From positions 1 to 64,000 of the forward strand of contig CAKMIX010000001.1 of the NCBI GenBank assembly GCA_927362715.1: 64,000 nt of DNA, read 5' to 3'. This document shows, piece by piece, positions 23,829 through 33,373 of the stretch. The position numbers were made by a program, and so were the translations under genes. Numbering within the stretch: position 1 is the first letter of the stretch; the number at the start of each line of letters is the position of its first letter. The notes under the pieces are model-generated. The model had not been told where the DNA came from. It was given only the letters and a program-made list of their open reading frames with translations, and did no database searches. Source of the DNA: an uncultured Clostridia bacterium. Its GTDB lineage: Bacteria > Bacillota > Clostridia > Oscillospirales > Acutalibacteraceae.

Positions 23829-24590
23829 TTGGAGACCGAAGAACTGCTTGGCTTAGCGCTGGATATCGGTGAAGAAATGCTGATCAGCGGCGCAGAGGTC
23901 GGCCGTGTGGAGGACTCTGTGCGCCGCATTTTGACAACTTACGATGTACAGCGGGCGGATGTTTTCACCATCACTTCCAGCATCGTTGTGACCGTGACCG
24001 ATGCAAAGGGCAAAACGCTTACACAGACAAGGCGGATCCGCAAATACGCCACAAATCTTGACAATCTGCATTCGCTCAACGCCCTTTCACGAAAGATCTG
24101 CGCCGAAAAACCCGATTCAAAAGCGATTCGCGGCGAGCTTTCCCAAATCCATACAGGTAAAACGTACCCCGTTCCGGTGCTTTGTGCTGCATTTGCGCTG
24201 ATTGCGGGTTCTTTTACGCTTTTTTTCGGCGGGACGGCATTGGATGCGGCAGCGGCGGCACTCATCGGTGCGATCCTCAAATTTTCCGTACTGCTTATTG
24301 ACAAAACAGGCGTGAACATGGTATTTGCCAACGTTGTCAATTCCTTTTTGGTGAGCGCTTTGGCGTTTCTTTGTACTACCGTCGGTTTCGGCACACATGC
24401 CGACAGCATCATCATAGGCAACATCATGCTGCTTATCCCCGGCATCGGCATGACCAATGCCATCCGCGATATCATAAGCGGCGATATCATGGCGGGAATC
24501 CTGCGGTTTTGCGAGTCGGTCGTCATTGCCATTGCCATCGCCGCCGGGTACAGCATTGCCGCGCTTTTGTTCGGGAGGTGGTCGTTATGA
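23829..24590 (+). CDS. Threonine/serine exporter family, large N-terminal subunit (ThrE/YjjP-like)
   Basis: 253 residues. A soluble N-terminal segment (LALDIGEEMLISGAEVGRVEDSVRRIL, TITSSIVVTV) is followed by five hydrophobic helices from about residue 120, with IGNIMLLIPGIGMTNAIRDIISGD, the ThrE family hallmark. The TTG at 23829 is chosen because GGGAGGTGAA stands eight bases before it; an ATG at 23727 would sit in AT-rich leader sequence. Its stop overlaps the ATG of the second subunit (ATGA). The pair corresponds to the split YjjP/YjjB export system; the exported substrate is not certain. Confidence 0.9.
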   Translation: METEELLGLALDIGEEMLISGAEVGRVEDSVRRILTTYDVQRADVFTITSSIVVTVTDAKGKTLTQTRRIRKYATNLDNLHSLNALSRKICAEKPDSKAIRGELSQIHTGKTYPVPVLCAAFALIAGSFTLFFGGTALDAAAAALIGAILKFSVLLIDKTGVNMVFANVVNSFLVSALAFLCTTVGFGTHADSIIIGNIMLLIPGIGMTNAIRDIISGDIMAGILRFCESVVIAIAIAAGYSIAALLFGRWSL

Positions 24591-25057
24591 CATACGCCGT
24601 CCAAATGGTCACCGCCTTCCTCGGTTCCATGGGCTTTTCCATCCTGTTCAATATCCGGCGCACGAAGCTGCTGATCGCAGGCTTCGGCGGCGCGCTTTCC
24701 TGGGGCGTATATCTGCTGTTTGGCGCTGTGCTGGACGACGGCCCGCTGCGCTGTTTTCTTGCCGCTGTGTGTGTAACCGTATACGCGGAAATTTTTGCTC
24801 GCGTTAAAAAGACGCCGACGACCTCCTTTCTTGTTCCCGGTATGATCCCTTTGATCCCCGGCGGCGCGCTTTACAATACCATGCAGTATGCCATTGCAGG
24901 GAATTGGGAACAATTCGGCACTGCTGCCTCCTATACCATTCGCGTGGCGCTGGCTCTTGCTGCCGGCATCATTGTCGTCTCTTCGGTCATGCGCATGGTC
25001 GTGGCAGTCATCCGCTTTGTGCGCATACGCTGCATACGGCCTCCGCAAAGAAAATAG
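24587..25057 (+). CDS. Threonine/serine exporter family, small subunit (YjjB-like)
   Basis: 156 residues with four to five hydrophobic helices and the conserved FLVPGMIPLIPGGALYNTMQ block of the ThrE_2/DUF3815 family. It starts inside the stop codon of the preceding gene, so translation is coupled. The C-terminus is basic. Together the two genes cover what is one protein in Corynebacterium ThrE. Confidence 0.9.
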   Translation: MTYAVQMVTAFLGSMGFSILFNIRRTKLLIAGFGGALSWGVYLLFGAVLDDGPLRCFLAAVCVTVYAEIFARVKKTPTTSFLVPGMIPLIPGGALYNTMQYAIAGNWEQFGTAASYTIRVALALAAGIIVVSSVMRMVVAVIRFVRIRCIRPPQRK

Positions 25058-25113
25058 GCATTCTGCTTCCTATTACATAGAATGATCCACTTTATACTTA
25101 AACAGGAGCTTTT

Positions 25114-26460
25114 ATGAAACGTAAAATTACGCGAGTGCTCTCCCCTTTGCGCGTAGTCGTGCTCGGTTATTTTCTGATCATTTTGACCGGGGCGTTATTG
25201 CTGTGCCTGCCCATTTCCTCGCGCGCGGGCACCTGGACGCCGTTTCACGATACGCTTTTCACCGCCACCTCCGCGACGTGCGTGACCGGCCTGATCGTTT
25301 ACGACACCTACACGCACTGGTCGCTGTTCGGGCAGATCGTCATCATTTCCATGATCCAGGTCGGCGGCATCGGCTTTATGACGCTGGCGATCTCCGCCTT
25401 GTCTCTGACAAAACGAAAGATCGGGCTGCGCGGCAGGTTTACGATGCAGGAGGACGTCGGCGCGTCACAAATCGGCGGTATTGTACGTATAACACGCTTT
25501 ATTCTGCTTGGTACCGCGCTGTTTGAAGGAACGGGCGCGCTGCTGCTTGCTTTTCGCTTCTGCCCGCAGTTCGGCTTTTGGAAAGGGCTGTATTTCAGTA
25601 TTTTCCATTCGATTTCCGCGTTCTGCAATGCGGGCTTCGACTTAATGGGCGGGACCGCGCCGTTTTCATCGCTGACCGCCTATTCCGGTGATCCGCTGGT
25701 CAGTCTTGTCATCAGCAGCCTGATTGTCATTGGCGGCCTGGGCTTTTTCGTGTGGTACGATATTTTGAAAAACAAATTCCGTATTCGTCGCTATAAGCTG
25801 CACACCAAGGTCGTGCTTATTACGACGTTCGGGCTCATCGCCATTCCGTTTCTGCTCATGGTCTTTTTTGAGCGCAACAGCGCCGAACTGCACGCGAACG
25901 GGACGGGCGAATATCTGCTTTCCATGCTGTTCCAGACCATAACACCGCGTACAGCGGGCTTTAACTCCGTGGATTACGGCCTGCTTTCGAATGCGACGAT
26001 CGTGCTTTCGATCTTTTTGATGATCGTCGGCGGCTCACCGAGTTCTACGGCAGGCGGTATGAAAACCACAACGCTTGCCATGTGGTTTGCCGGCATGATC
26101 TCCGTACTGCGCCGCCGCAAAACGGTTGAAAGCTTTCACCGCCGCATGGGAGAGGACGCCATGCTGCAAATCGTCAGCGTCTCGGCGATGTATATACTGC
26201 TGTTTTTCGTGTCAGGGATGCTCATTTGCGCATTTGACCCCGTTTCCATCAAAGAATCCTTCTTTGAAGTGGCTTCCGCGCTTGGTACGGTCGGTTTGAC
26301 GCTCGGCATTACGCCGACGCTTTCCGTACCCTCCCTGCTGGTACTGATCGCGCTGATGTTTTTCGGCAGGGTCGGCGGCATCACGCTGCTTTTGGCATTC
26401 CACGGGCAGCAAGGCGCAACGCCCTCCAAATATCCGGTAGAAAAAATAAATATTGGCTGA
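25114..26460 (+). CDS. Potassium uptake protein, TrkH/KtrB family
   Basis: 448 residues, membrane subunit with four M1-P-M2 repeats. Pore loops can be recognised in TATSATCVTGLIVYDT, SISAFCNAGFDLMG, TPRTAGFNSVDYG and ALGTVGLTLGITPTLS, each with the filter Gly. It transports K+ (with Na+ or H+). AGGAGC precedes the ATG. The gene is followed 13 bases later by its regulatory subunit. Trk versus Ktr affiliation is not settled, but the length and single TrkA partner fit KtrB. Confidence 0.93.
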   Translation: MKRKITRVLSPLRVVVLGYFLIILTGALLLCLPISSRAGTWTPFHDTLFTATSATCVTGLIVYDTYTHWSLFGQIVIISMIQVGGIGFMTLAISALSLTKRKIGLRGRFTMQEDVGASQIGGIVRITRFILLGTALFEGTGALLLAFRFCPQFGFWKGLYFSIFHSISAFCNAGFDLMGGTAPFSSLTAYSGDPLVSLVISSLIVIGGLGFFVWYDILKNKFRIRRYKLHTKVVLITTFGLIAIPFLLMVFFERNSAELHANGTGEYLLSMLFQTITPRTAGFNSVDYGLLSNATIVLSIFLMIVGGSPSSTAGGMKTTTLAMWFAGMISVLRRRKTVESFHRRMGEDAMLQIVSVSAMYILLFFVSGMLICAFDPVSIKESFFEVASALGTVGLTLGITPTLSVPSLLVLIALMFFGRVGGITLLLAFHGQQGATPSKYPVEKINIG

Positions 26461-26473
26461 AAGGAAATGCAAT

Positions 26474-27118
26474 ATGAAATCCATTTTGATCATCGGACTC
26501 GGTCGTTTCGGCCGCCACATGGCGGAAAAATTTAATGAACACGGCAACGACGTCATGGCAATCGATATTTCAGAGGAGCGCGTCAACGCAGTGCTCCCCT
26601 TTGTAACAGACGGGCAGATCGGCGATGCGACCAATGAGGCGTTTGTGGAGTCCTTGGGCGTGAACAACTATGATCTGTGTGTCGTCGCCATCGGCGACAA
26701 CTTCCAAAGTTCGCTGGAAGCGACCGCTCTGCTCAAAGATCTTGGCGCTCGTTTTGTGCTTTCTCGCGCAAGCCGCGATGTGCACGCAAAGTTCCTGCTG
26801 CGCAACGGCGCCGATGAAGTGGTCTATACCGAAAAAGAGACTGCGGAACGTCTCGCTGTGAAATACGGCAACGATAATATTTTTGATTATGTGGAGATCG
26901 ACCCGAACTTTTCCATTTACGAAATCGCCACGCCCCCTTCTTGGGTCGGCAAAACCATTTTGCAAAAGAGTGTCCGCACAAAATATAATATCAGTATCTT
27001 GGCGACCCGGTCGGACGGGCAGATCTATCCCCTGCCCAATCCCGATCATGTATTTTCGGCGAACGAGTCGCTGATGGTGCTCGGGCGAAACGCAGACGTG
27101 GAACGTCTGATCAAATGA
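26474..27118 (+). CDS. Potassium channel regulatory subunit, TrkA/KtrA-like
   Basis: 214 residues. An RCK_N Rossmann domain (ILIIGLGRFGRHMAEKFNEH, with acidic DISEERV after strand 2) and an RCK_C domain (VGKTILQKSVRTKYNISILA, LMVLGRNADVERL). It binds nucleotide and gates the membrane subunit encoded directly upstream. The ATG at 26474 follows GAAAGGAAA; an earlier in-frame start overlaps the end of the partner gene. Confidence 0.93.
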   Translation: MKSILIIGLGRFGRHMAEKFNEHGNDVMAIDISEERVNAVLPFVTDGQIGDATNEAFVESLGVNNYDLCVVAIGDNFQSSLEATALLKDLGARFVLSRASRDVHAKFLLRNGADEVVYTEKETAERLAVKYGNDNIFDYVEIDPNFSIYEIATPPSWVGKTILQKSVRTKYNISILATRSDGQIYPLPNPDHVFSANESLMVLGRNADVERLIK

Positions 27119-27137
27119 TCCATTTCGGAGAATCCGT

Positions 27138-29048
27138 ATGTTATTGACCCTGCAGCAAGTCTCCAAAAGCTTTTTGGACGAGCCTGTTTTAAAAAATATT
27201 GACCTTGCCGTGCGCGAGGACGACCGCATCGGTCTGCTCGGTGTAAACGGCGTCGGCAAAAGCACCCTGCTGCAAATCGCAGCGGGTGTTTTGCCGTATG
27301 ATACAGGCACGGTTGACCGTAAGAAAGGTCTTCGCATCGGGTATTTACGGCAAAACGAAGCGCTGGATTCCGAAAATACGCTGGAAGCGGAGATCCGCCT
27401 TGCGCTGCAGCCGGTGTTTGATACGCGGGAACAGCTTTCCGTGCTTTCCGAACGATTGGCGAAAACCGATCCAAAAAGCGACGACTACCGCACGCTTTCA
27501 ACGGCATATGACCGCTGCACGGCAGAATATGCCGCACTCGACGGGTATTCCGCCGACGTGCGCATCGAAACGGTATTAAACGGATTGGGCTTCGGCGGCT
27601 TTGACCGGCAGATGTCTGTGAAAAATTTAAGCGGTGGTGAAAAGATCCGTTTCGCCATAGCAAAAACGCTTTTGCAAAATCCGGAGCTGCTTTTGCTCGA
27701 CGAGCCGACGAACCATTTGGATTTTCAGATGCTTTCGTGGCTTGAAAGCTATCTTGCCGCTTATAAAGGCGCTGTGATCGTAGTTTCGCATGACCGCTAT
27801 TTTTTAGACAGCGTTGCCAAGGACATCTGTGAGCTGGAGCGCGGCCGGCTTGTGCGGTATAAAGGCGGCTATTCTGCTTTTCTTGTACAAAAGGAAGAGC
27901 GTGTGCGCACGCTTGAAAAAGCCTATCAAAAACAGCAAGCACAGCTTGCCGCCATGCGCGAGTATGTGCAGAAGAATTTAGCGCGTTCCAGCAGCACCAA
28001 CAGTGTCGGTTCCCGCGTAAAGGCGCTTGAAAAAGCAGAAGAAATGGAACTGCCCAATCCCCGGCAGCCTGTCGCGCATTTCGATTTTCCTTACGACTAT
28101 CCCCCGCACAAGCTGGTTTTGGAAATGCGAAATGTGGGCGTACATGTCGGTAATCGGCTAAGCGGCAAACAACTGTATGACGGCGTCGATTTAGAAATCG
28201 AAAAGGGCGAAAAGCTCGCGCTGGTAGGTCCGAACGGGGTGGGAAAAAGCTCTCTTCTCAAAGCGATCCTGAAAAAGATCCCCGCAACGGGCGTGATCCG
28301 CCTCGGCGGGAATGTGCGTGTGGGCTATTTCGATCAGGAGCTTGCCGATCTTGACTTAAACTGTACGGTTCTGGAAGCCGTGCATCGCCGCTTTCCTACC
28401 AAAACAGAGCACGAGATACGAAGCGCACTTGCCCGGCTGCTTATCACGGACGAAGCGGTATACAAACGTGTGCGCGAGCTTTCGGGCGCGAACCGCGCGA
28501 AGGTCGCTTTTTGCATCTTAATGTTCACGCGGGCAAATTTTTTGATCTTGGACGAACCGACCAACCATCTCGACTACACGGCGAAAGAAGCTTTAGATGA
28601 CGCATTGCGCCGTTTCGACGGAACGATGCTGGTTGTCTCGCACGACCGCTATTTTCTCAACAGTGTACCGACAATGATCGCAGAAATGCAGCCGCAGGGC
28701 ATCACGCTTTACCCGGGAAAATACGATGATTATGTAGCGGCAAAGGCACAGAGCGTGTCCAACGTCTCTGCGGAAAACAGCAAAAGCAAAGCAGTCTCCG
28801 AACAGAAAGCCGCCTATGTATCCGCGCGAAAAAACAAGGCGGAGGAACGCCGCCGCCGCGCACGTGCTGCGGCGCTGCAAAAAGAGATCGAAGACGGCTA
28901 CCGAAAGCTCAATGCTTTGAAGGCCGAATGTGAATTGCCGGACGTCGCCGTGAACTATGCACGGCTTTCGGCGCTGACAGAAGAGATCGAGGCTTTGACG
29001 GAAACGGTAGATGCGTTGGAAACGGAATGGCTGACCCTTGACGAGTAA
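27138..29048 (+). CDS. ABC-F ATPase, YdiF/YkpA/Uup-like
   Basis: 636 residues, two ATP-binding cassettes and no membrane helices. First Walker A GVNGVGKST, signature LSGGEKIRFAIA, Walker B LLLLDEPTNHLD; second Walker A GPNGVGKSS and LILDEPTNHLD. The second signature reads ELSGANRAKVAFC instead of LSGGE. A linker of about 75 residues with a helical hairpin (residues 255-305) and a Lys/Glu-rich C-terminal coiled coil (about 540-636) are typical. Such proteins act on ribosomes, as translation factors or antibiotic-protection proteins; the housekeeping role is more likely here. Confidence 0.9.
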   Translation: MLLTLQQVSKSFLDEPVLKNIDLAVREDDRIGLLGVNGVGKSTLLQIAAGVLPYDTGTVDRKKGLRIGYLRQNEALDSENTLEAEIRLALQPVFDTREQLSVLSERLAKTDPKSDDYRTLSTAYDRCTAEYAALDGYSADVRIETVLNGLGFGGFDRQMSVKNLSGGEKIRFAIAKTLLQNPELLLLDEPTNHLDFQMLSWLESYLAAYKGAVIVVSHDRYFLDSVAKDICELERGRLVRYKGGYSAFLVQKEERVRTLEKAYQKQQAQLAAMREYVQKNLARSSSTNSVGSRVKALEKAEEMELPNPRQPVAHFDFPYDYPPHKLVLEMRNVGVHVGNRLSGKQLYDGVDLEIEKGEKLALVGPNGVGKSSLLKAILKKIPATGVIRLGGNVRVGYFDQELADLDLNCTVLEAVHRRFPTKTEHEIRSALARLLITDEAVYKRVRELSGANRAKVAFCILMFTRANFLILDEPTNHLDYTAKEALDDALRRFDGTMLVVSHDRYFLNSVPTMIAEMQPQGITLYPGKYDDYVAAKAQSVSNVSAENSKSKAVSEQKAAYVSARKNKAEERRRRARAAALQKEIEDGYRKLNALKAECELPDVAVNYARLSALTEEIEALTETVDALETEWLTLDE

Positions 29049-29057
29049 ATCGTCGGA

Positions 29058-29082
29058 GAAGCGGGCATTCGCCTGCTTTTTA
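29058..29082 (+). terminator. Terminator after the ABC-F gene
   Basis: AGCGGGC and GCCTGCT pair (one G-U) around ATTC, followed by TTTTT. Confidence 0.7.
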
Positions 29083-29147
29083 CCCGGAACAGACTTTTAA
29101 TTTTTTGTAAATTCATGCGTCGGCTAACGCTTTTTCAAAAAATGTGC

Positions 29148-29176
29148 TTGTATCTTTTGTCAAAATAGTATAAAAT
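29148..29176 (+). promoter_or_regulatory. Promoter of the parvulin gene
   Basis: TTGTAT (29148-29153), 17 bases, TAAAAT (29171-29176). Transcription would begin near 29183, downstream of an in-frame ATG at 29175, which supports the start at 29229. Confidence 0.6.
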
Positions 29177-29228
29177 GAGTATGTTTATTCGGTCTTCCGA
29201 AAAATCATCTGAAAAAGGATGGAACGGT

Positions 29229-30926
29229 ATGGAGAACAATCACGCAGAAAAAAGCCAAGCGGAGCTTTACCGCGAGGAGCGCAAAAAGCGCATTGACTCC
29301 GCGGCAAAGAAAAAGGCTAAGAAAAACCCGAAGGCCGCTAAAGCGAAGCGCGTTGCGGCGAAGGTCATCGGCATTGTTTTGGCCGTGGCGATCGTGCTCG
29401 GTGCGGCATACGCCGTGCTCAATTTCTTTGGCGTACCGCAAAAGGTGCTGACGGCAGCGACGATCGGCGACGAAAAGGTTTCTGTGGCAAAATACAACTT
29501 TTACTATATGGACCTTTATATGAGTGTGCAGCAGACCTCTTCGCAGTATGACTCACAGTACGGCGACGGCTATGGTGCGATGTACACGGGGTACGATTCT
29601 TCCCTGACCCCGATGGAACAGGAATATCCTGAGGAGTTGGAGGGCTATGAAGGCGAAGGGAATCCGACCTGGGCGGATTATTTCCGTATCAACACGCTCA
29701 ACTCCCTGCAGTCCTACCTTGCATATGCGGATATGGCACGGGAAGCCGGGCTTACGCTGACGGAAGACGAGCAGGCGGAGATCGACGAACAGATCGAAAG
29801 CCTGCGCTCTACGGCGGAATCAAACGATTATTCCCTGAACCGCTGGCTGACTCGGTTGTACGGTAAGGGCGTGAACGAAGATCTGCTTCGTGAAGTCCTG
29901 GAGGAACGCTACCTTGCTTCCAATTATGCGCAGCAAAAGAGCGAGGAACTGACCGACGCAGTCACGGAAGATGAGATCAATGCGGAATATACGGAAAACA
30001 TTGCGGATTATGCGGAGCTTTCCGTGTCACTGTTCACCGTTTCGGCAGATACGTCTTCCATTTCCGAGGATGCGACCGAGGAAGAGCAGGAAGCCGCACG
30101 TACCGAAGCGATGGCTGAGGCAAAGAGCGAAGCGGACCGTTATGCCGCACAGGTCACGGATGCCGCTACCCTGCTTGAACAGGCACAGGCGTATAACAGC
30201 ACGGCGACCGAATCCGGCGTTACGCAGACGGACGTTACCGCATCCTCGCTGGAGTCCTCCTACGGCACGAACGTGCGCGACTGGGTGCTTGCCGACGGCC
30301 GCGCGGTCGGTGATGTAGGCGTCGTGGAATCCGACAGTGGGTACACGGTCATTTACATGGCGGAACTGCCGCATCAGGATACGACCAAACCCGTGGATGT
30401 GCGCCATATCCTGATTCAGTTTGAAACCCAGACCGACGACGAGGGCAACACGGTCGAATTGACGGATGAGCAAAAAGCCACCTATTACACGCAGGCGGAA
30501 GAAATTTATCAGCAGTTCCAGGAAAACCCGACGGAAGAGAATTTTGCTACGCTTGCCAATGAAAACAGCGATGATCCCGGTTCTAATGAAAACGGCGGTC
30601 TTTACGAGGACGTACAGCCCGGCGAAATGGTCGAGGCATTTGATAATTGGATCTTTGATCCCGCGCGCAAGCCCGGAGACAGCGGAATCGTTGAAACGGA
30701 AATCGGCTACCATATCATGTACTATGTCGGCAACGACAACGAGGAAGTCTGGAAGTCCACCGTTCGTACGGCGCTGGCAAATGAAGCACTCACGGCTTTT
30801 GACGACGAGATTGTCAACGGCGAAACTTATCGGGTCGATACGTCTTCCGTGATGGTCAACTGGTCCGTTTCGCAGCTGGAATCGCTGATCAACGATACCT
30901 ATATTGCGAGCAATTATAATTCTTAA
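29229..30926 (+). CDS. Membrane-anchored peptidyl-prolyl isomerase, parvulin/PrsA-SurA type
   Basis: 565 residues. A strongly basic N-terminus (about residues 10-40) precedes one transmembrane helix (about 42-63); the remainder is outside. A SurA_N-like helical region (RINTLNSLQSYLAYADMARE) and an acidic linker lead to one parvulin domain with VDVRHILIQFET, ENFATLANENSDDPGSNENGGLYEDV and GIVETEIGYHIMYY. It folds secreted or surface proteins. The large acidic content (many EE/DE runs) is unusual for PrsA. AAAGGATGG before the ATG at 29229 fixes the start. No lipobox is present, so it is anchored by the helix. Confidence 0.9.
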   Translation: MENNHAEKSQAELYREERKKRIDSAAKKKAKKNPKAAKAKRVAAKVIGIVLAVAIVLGAAYAVLNFFGVPQKVLTAATIGDEKVSVAKYNFYYMDLYMSVQQTSSQYDSQYGDGYGAMYTGYDSSLTPMEQEYPEELEGYEGEGNPTWADYFRINTLNSLQSYLAYADMAREAGLTLTEDEQAEIDEQIESLRSTAESNDYSLNRWLTRLYGKGVNEDLLREVLEERYLASNYAQQKSEELTDAVTEDEINAEYTENIADYAELSVSLFTVSADTSSISEDATEEEQEAARTEAMAEAKSEADRYAAQVTDAATLLEQAQAYNSTATESGVTQTDVTASSLESSYGTNVRDWVLADGRAVGDVGVVESDSGYTVIYMAELPHQDTTKPVDVRHILIQFETQTDDEGNTVELTDEQKATYYTQAEEIYQQFQENPTEENFATLANENSDDPGSNENGGLYEDVQPGEMVEAFDNWIFDPARKPGDSGIVETEIGYHIMYYVGNDNEEVWKSTVRTALANEALTAFDDEIVNGETYRVDTSSVMVNWSVSQLESLINDTYIASNYNS

Positions 30927-30940
30927 AAGCACTTATAAAA

Positions 30941-30973
30941 ACGCCCCGCCGATTTTGGCGGGGCGTGATTTTT
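30941..30973 (+). terminator. Terminator 1 after the parvulin gene
   Basis: ACGCCCCGCC pairs with GGCGGGGCGT around GATTTT, followed by GATTTTT. Confidence 0.88.
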
Positions 30974-30983
30974 AGATGACAGC

Positions 30984-31017
30984 AAAAGGACGGCCTAAGC
31001 CGTCCTTTTCTTTTTTT
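30984..31017. terminator. Terminator 2, between convergent parvulin and folate genes
   Basis: AAAAGGACGGC pairs with GCCGTCCTTTT around CTAA, followed by CTTTTTTT on the plus side; the A-rich flank lets it act weakly for the folate operon too. Confidence 0.88.
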
Positions 31018-31034
31018 GCTTCTCTGTTTTTTGC

Positions 31035-31517
31035 CTACAGGGACTCCGCAAACAGATGAATATCGTCTTTAGAAATTCGGGAAAGCGCATCCGCAAACGG
31101 GAAGCCGAGCGCATCCCCCGCAGGGTACAAATCCGCAAGCGGCAGCAATACAAAAGAACGATTGCACATTTCGGGATGCGGCAAACGGAGATACGGCGTG
31201 TTCGAGATGAATCCTTTAACAGCCAGCAGGTCCAAATCGATCACGCGCGGGCCGTTTTTGAATTCCCGCACACGACCAAGCCCCGCTTCTATCCCCAGCA
31301 GTGCGCCGAGCAGCGCTTCCGGCTGCAAATCGGTGTCAAGTTCCGCTGCCATGTTAAGGAAATCGCCCTGAGCAGCATAGCCGTAGGGTTTGCTTTCATA
31401 GATGCGGGAACAGCGAACAATGTGCGTTTGCACAACGCGGTCAATAGACGCCAGCGCATCGCGTAAATTTTGTATCCGATCTCCGAGATTGGTCCCAAGC
31501 CCTACGACCGCTTTCAT
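31035..31517 (-). CDS. folK: HPPK, 6-hydroxymethyl-7,8-dihydropterin pyrophosphokinase
   Basis: 160 residues. LGTNLGDRIQNLRDALASI at the start, YESKPYGYAAQGDFLNMAAE, EAGLGRVREFKNGPRVIDLDLL (the family signature) and LPHPEMCNRSFVLLPLADL are the classic HPPK blocks. It pyrophosphorylates the pterin before DHPS acts. Its start overlaps folB by four bases, and it is the last gene of folE-folP-folB-folK. Confidence 0.95.
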   Translation of the reverse strand: MKAVVGLGTNLGDRIQNLRDALASIDRVVQTHIVRCSRIYESKPYGYAAQGDFLNMAAELDTDLQPEALLGALLGIEAGLGRVREFKNGPRVIDLDLLAVKGFISNTPYLRLPHPEMCNRSFVLLPLADLYPAGDALGFPFADALSRISKDDIHLFAESL

Positions 31518-31903
31518 GCCTGCACCTCAACAGTTTCGCTTTCTGTCTGCTCCCGCGTGATCTCAACCGCCGTATAATCAAAATCCGCCTGTATGGGCGC
31601 ATACGGCTTTTTCACGCAGACGGTGACTTCCTTAATGGCGGGGAACCCGCACAAAACCGCATCGGCAACAACCTGCGCCGCGCGTTCCAAAAGATCGAAT
31701 TTTTCAGAAAGAAAAGCTGCACGCGCAGTTTTAAGCACCTTTGCATAACTGACGGTATCCTCTACGCGGTCCGTCTGGCATGGCACATACAGCGGCAATC
31801 GGCAGATGATGTCCAACAGGAACATCTGCCCGTTCTCTTTTTCTTCCGGATTCACCCCGTGGTATGCGTACAGACGCAGCCCGCTTACCTGTATGCTATC
31901 CAT
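31514..31903 (-). CDS. folB: Dihydroneopterin aldolase
   Basis: 129 residues. MDSIQVSGLRLYAYHGVNPE with the catalytic Tyr/His-Gly-Val-x-Glu region, EKENGQMFLLDI, VEDTVSYAKV and KPYAPIQADFDYTAVEI identify FolB. It splits dihydroneopterin into the HPPK substrate. The ATG at 31903 follows GAGGAGGAA and starts one base after the folP stop. Confidence 0.94.
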   Translation of the reverse strand: MDSIQVSGLRLYAYHGVNPEEKENGQMFLLDIICRLPLYVPCQTDRVEDTVSYAKVLKTARAAFLSEKFDLLERAAQVVADAVLCGFPAIKEVTVCVKKPYAPIQADFDYTAVEITREQTESETVEVQA

Positions 31904-31904
31904 T

Positions 31905-32744
31905 TTACATTCCTCCTCTGCGTAAAAGCGCATCCGTCATATCTGCGGCGGCGCGCGCTTCACGCACATGATGCACACGGATAAGATCCGTCCCGCCCGC
32001 AATGGCAAGTGTATCGGCGGCAAGTGTACCGCACAGGCGCTGTACTTCTTCACTGCCTGCCTCATTTGCGATCATGCGCTTGCAGGAAAGCGCTGTCAAC
32101 AGCGCATGTTTTTCCGGCTTAACAGATCCGAGCGCACGCAGCAGCGCAAGATTATCCTCGTGACTTTTTCCAAAGCCGAAGCCGGGATCCAAACAGACAC
32201 TTTGTGCGGCGATCCCCTGTTCGCCGGCAAACGCAGAAGCGTTCATAAAAAAAGCGCGTACATCTGCGCACACCCCGTTCGGGTATGCGGCAGTTACGTC
32301 TGCATTCGCACCGCCCGTATGCATTAGGACCCAACCCGCTTCATACGTGCGCACGACAGAAGCCATGTCCGCAGAAAGCGCCCCGCTTACATCATTGATG
32401 ATCGCCGCACCGTTTTCAAGCGCATAGCGCGCCACGCCGGGGAAAAACGTATCTACACTGATCGGTATGCGAACTGCCTTACGCACAGCGGGCAGAAACT
32501 GCCGCAGGATCTCCAATTCCTGTGCTTCGGAAAGCGGCGTGTGTCCGGGGCGCGTAGACTGCGCGCCGATGTCGATCAGATCCGCGCCATTCGCTTCCAT
32601 TTCGCATGCATGCTGTACCGCTTTTTGCGGCTCGTTCCATTTACCGCCGTCAAAAAATGAATCCGGCGTGACGTTTAGGATCCCCATCACATAGGTTTTT
32701 GTGCCAAGCGGGAAAGAAAAGCCCCTGCCTGAAAAAAAAGACAT
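31905..32744 (-). CDS. folP: Dihydropteroate synthase
   Basis: 279 residues, TIM barrel. MGILNVTPDSFFDGGKW (pterin-binding loop 1), DIGAQSTRPGHTPLS (loop 2), SVDTF, AAIINDVSG, DPGFGFGKSHEDN, CKRMI and IRVHHVREA are all present. It joins pterin and p-aminobenzoate and is the sulfonamide target. The ATG at 32744 has a GGGGGGAA site upstream; the longer frame overlaps folE and is not used. Confidence 0.95.
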   Translation of the reverse strand: MSFFSGRGFSFPLGTKTYVMGILNVTPDSFFDGGKWNEPQKAVQHACEMEANGADLIDIGAQSTRPGHTPLSEAQELEILRQFLPAVRKAVRIPISVDTFFPGVARYALENGAAIINDVSGALSADMASVVRTYEAGWVLMHTGGANADVTAAYPNGVCADVRAFFMNASAFAGEQGIAAQSVCLDPGFGFGKSHEDNLALLRALGSVKPEKHALLTALSCKRMIANEAGSEEVQRLCGTLAADTLAIAGGTDLIRVHHVREARAAADMTDALLRRGGM

Positions 32745-32748
32745 GCGC

Positions 32749-33309
32749 TTATTCCCCCCGCAGCAACGCCATGGCTTCCGCACGGGTGCGCGCGTCCTTA
32801 CGCATACTGCCGCGCAAAGCGGATGTGCGTGTGACAGCGCCTGCTGCCCGCGCACCGCGCATGGTCATGCAAAGGTGCTCCGCTTCCACTACGACCGCCA
32901 CGCCCTGCGGCGCAAGATGCTCTTCTAAAAAGTCCGCCACCTGTGCGGTCAGTCGCTCCTGAAGCTGCGGGCGTTTGGCAAAGCTGTCCACAATGCGCGC
33001 AAGCTTGGAAAGCCCGATCACCTGCCCGCCGGAGGGGATATAGGCGATATGCGCCTTGCCGATGAACGGCAGCAGATGGTGCTCACACATGGAGTACAGC
33101 GGAATGTCGCGCACCACAACCATTTCGTCGTTTTTGCCCTCGTTGAACATTTTTAAATGGCGTGTTGGGTCATCCGCGAGCCCCGCGAAGATCTCTTCAT
33201 ACATATTGGCAACACGCTTCGGTGTTTCTATGAGCCCTTCGCGGTCCGGGTCTTCGCCGATAGCCAGCAGAATTTCCCGCACCGCGCGTTCAATGCTCGG
33301 TTTATCCAT
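32749..33309 (-). CDS. folE: GTP cyclohydrolase I
   Basis: 186 residues. Zinc ligands and active site are visible in [20 protein letters not shown] (Cys, His, His) and in the later [14 protein letters not shown] (His, Cys). It makes dihydroneopterin triphosphate from GTP. It is the first gene of the folate operon, started by ATG 33309 after AAGGAGAAGG. Confidence 0.96.
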   Translation of the reverse strand: MDKPSIERAVREILLAIGEDPDREGLIETPKRVANMYEEIFAGLADDPTRHLKMFNEGKNDEMVVVRDIPLYSMCEHHLLPFIGKAHIAYIPSGGQVIGLSKLARIVDSFAKRPQLQERLTAQVADFLEEHLAPQGVAVVVEAEHLCMTMRGARAAGAVTRTSALRGSMRKDARTRAEAMALLRGE

Positions 33310-33373
33310 AATCCTTCTCCTTCATTTTTCCGCAGGCGCAAAGCGCAAGGAAAGAATAATACAATCGCTCAAA

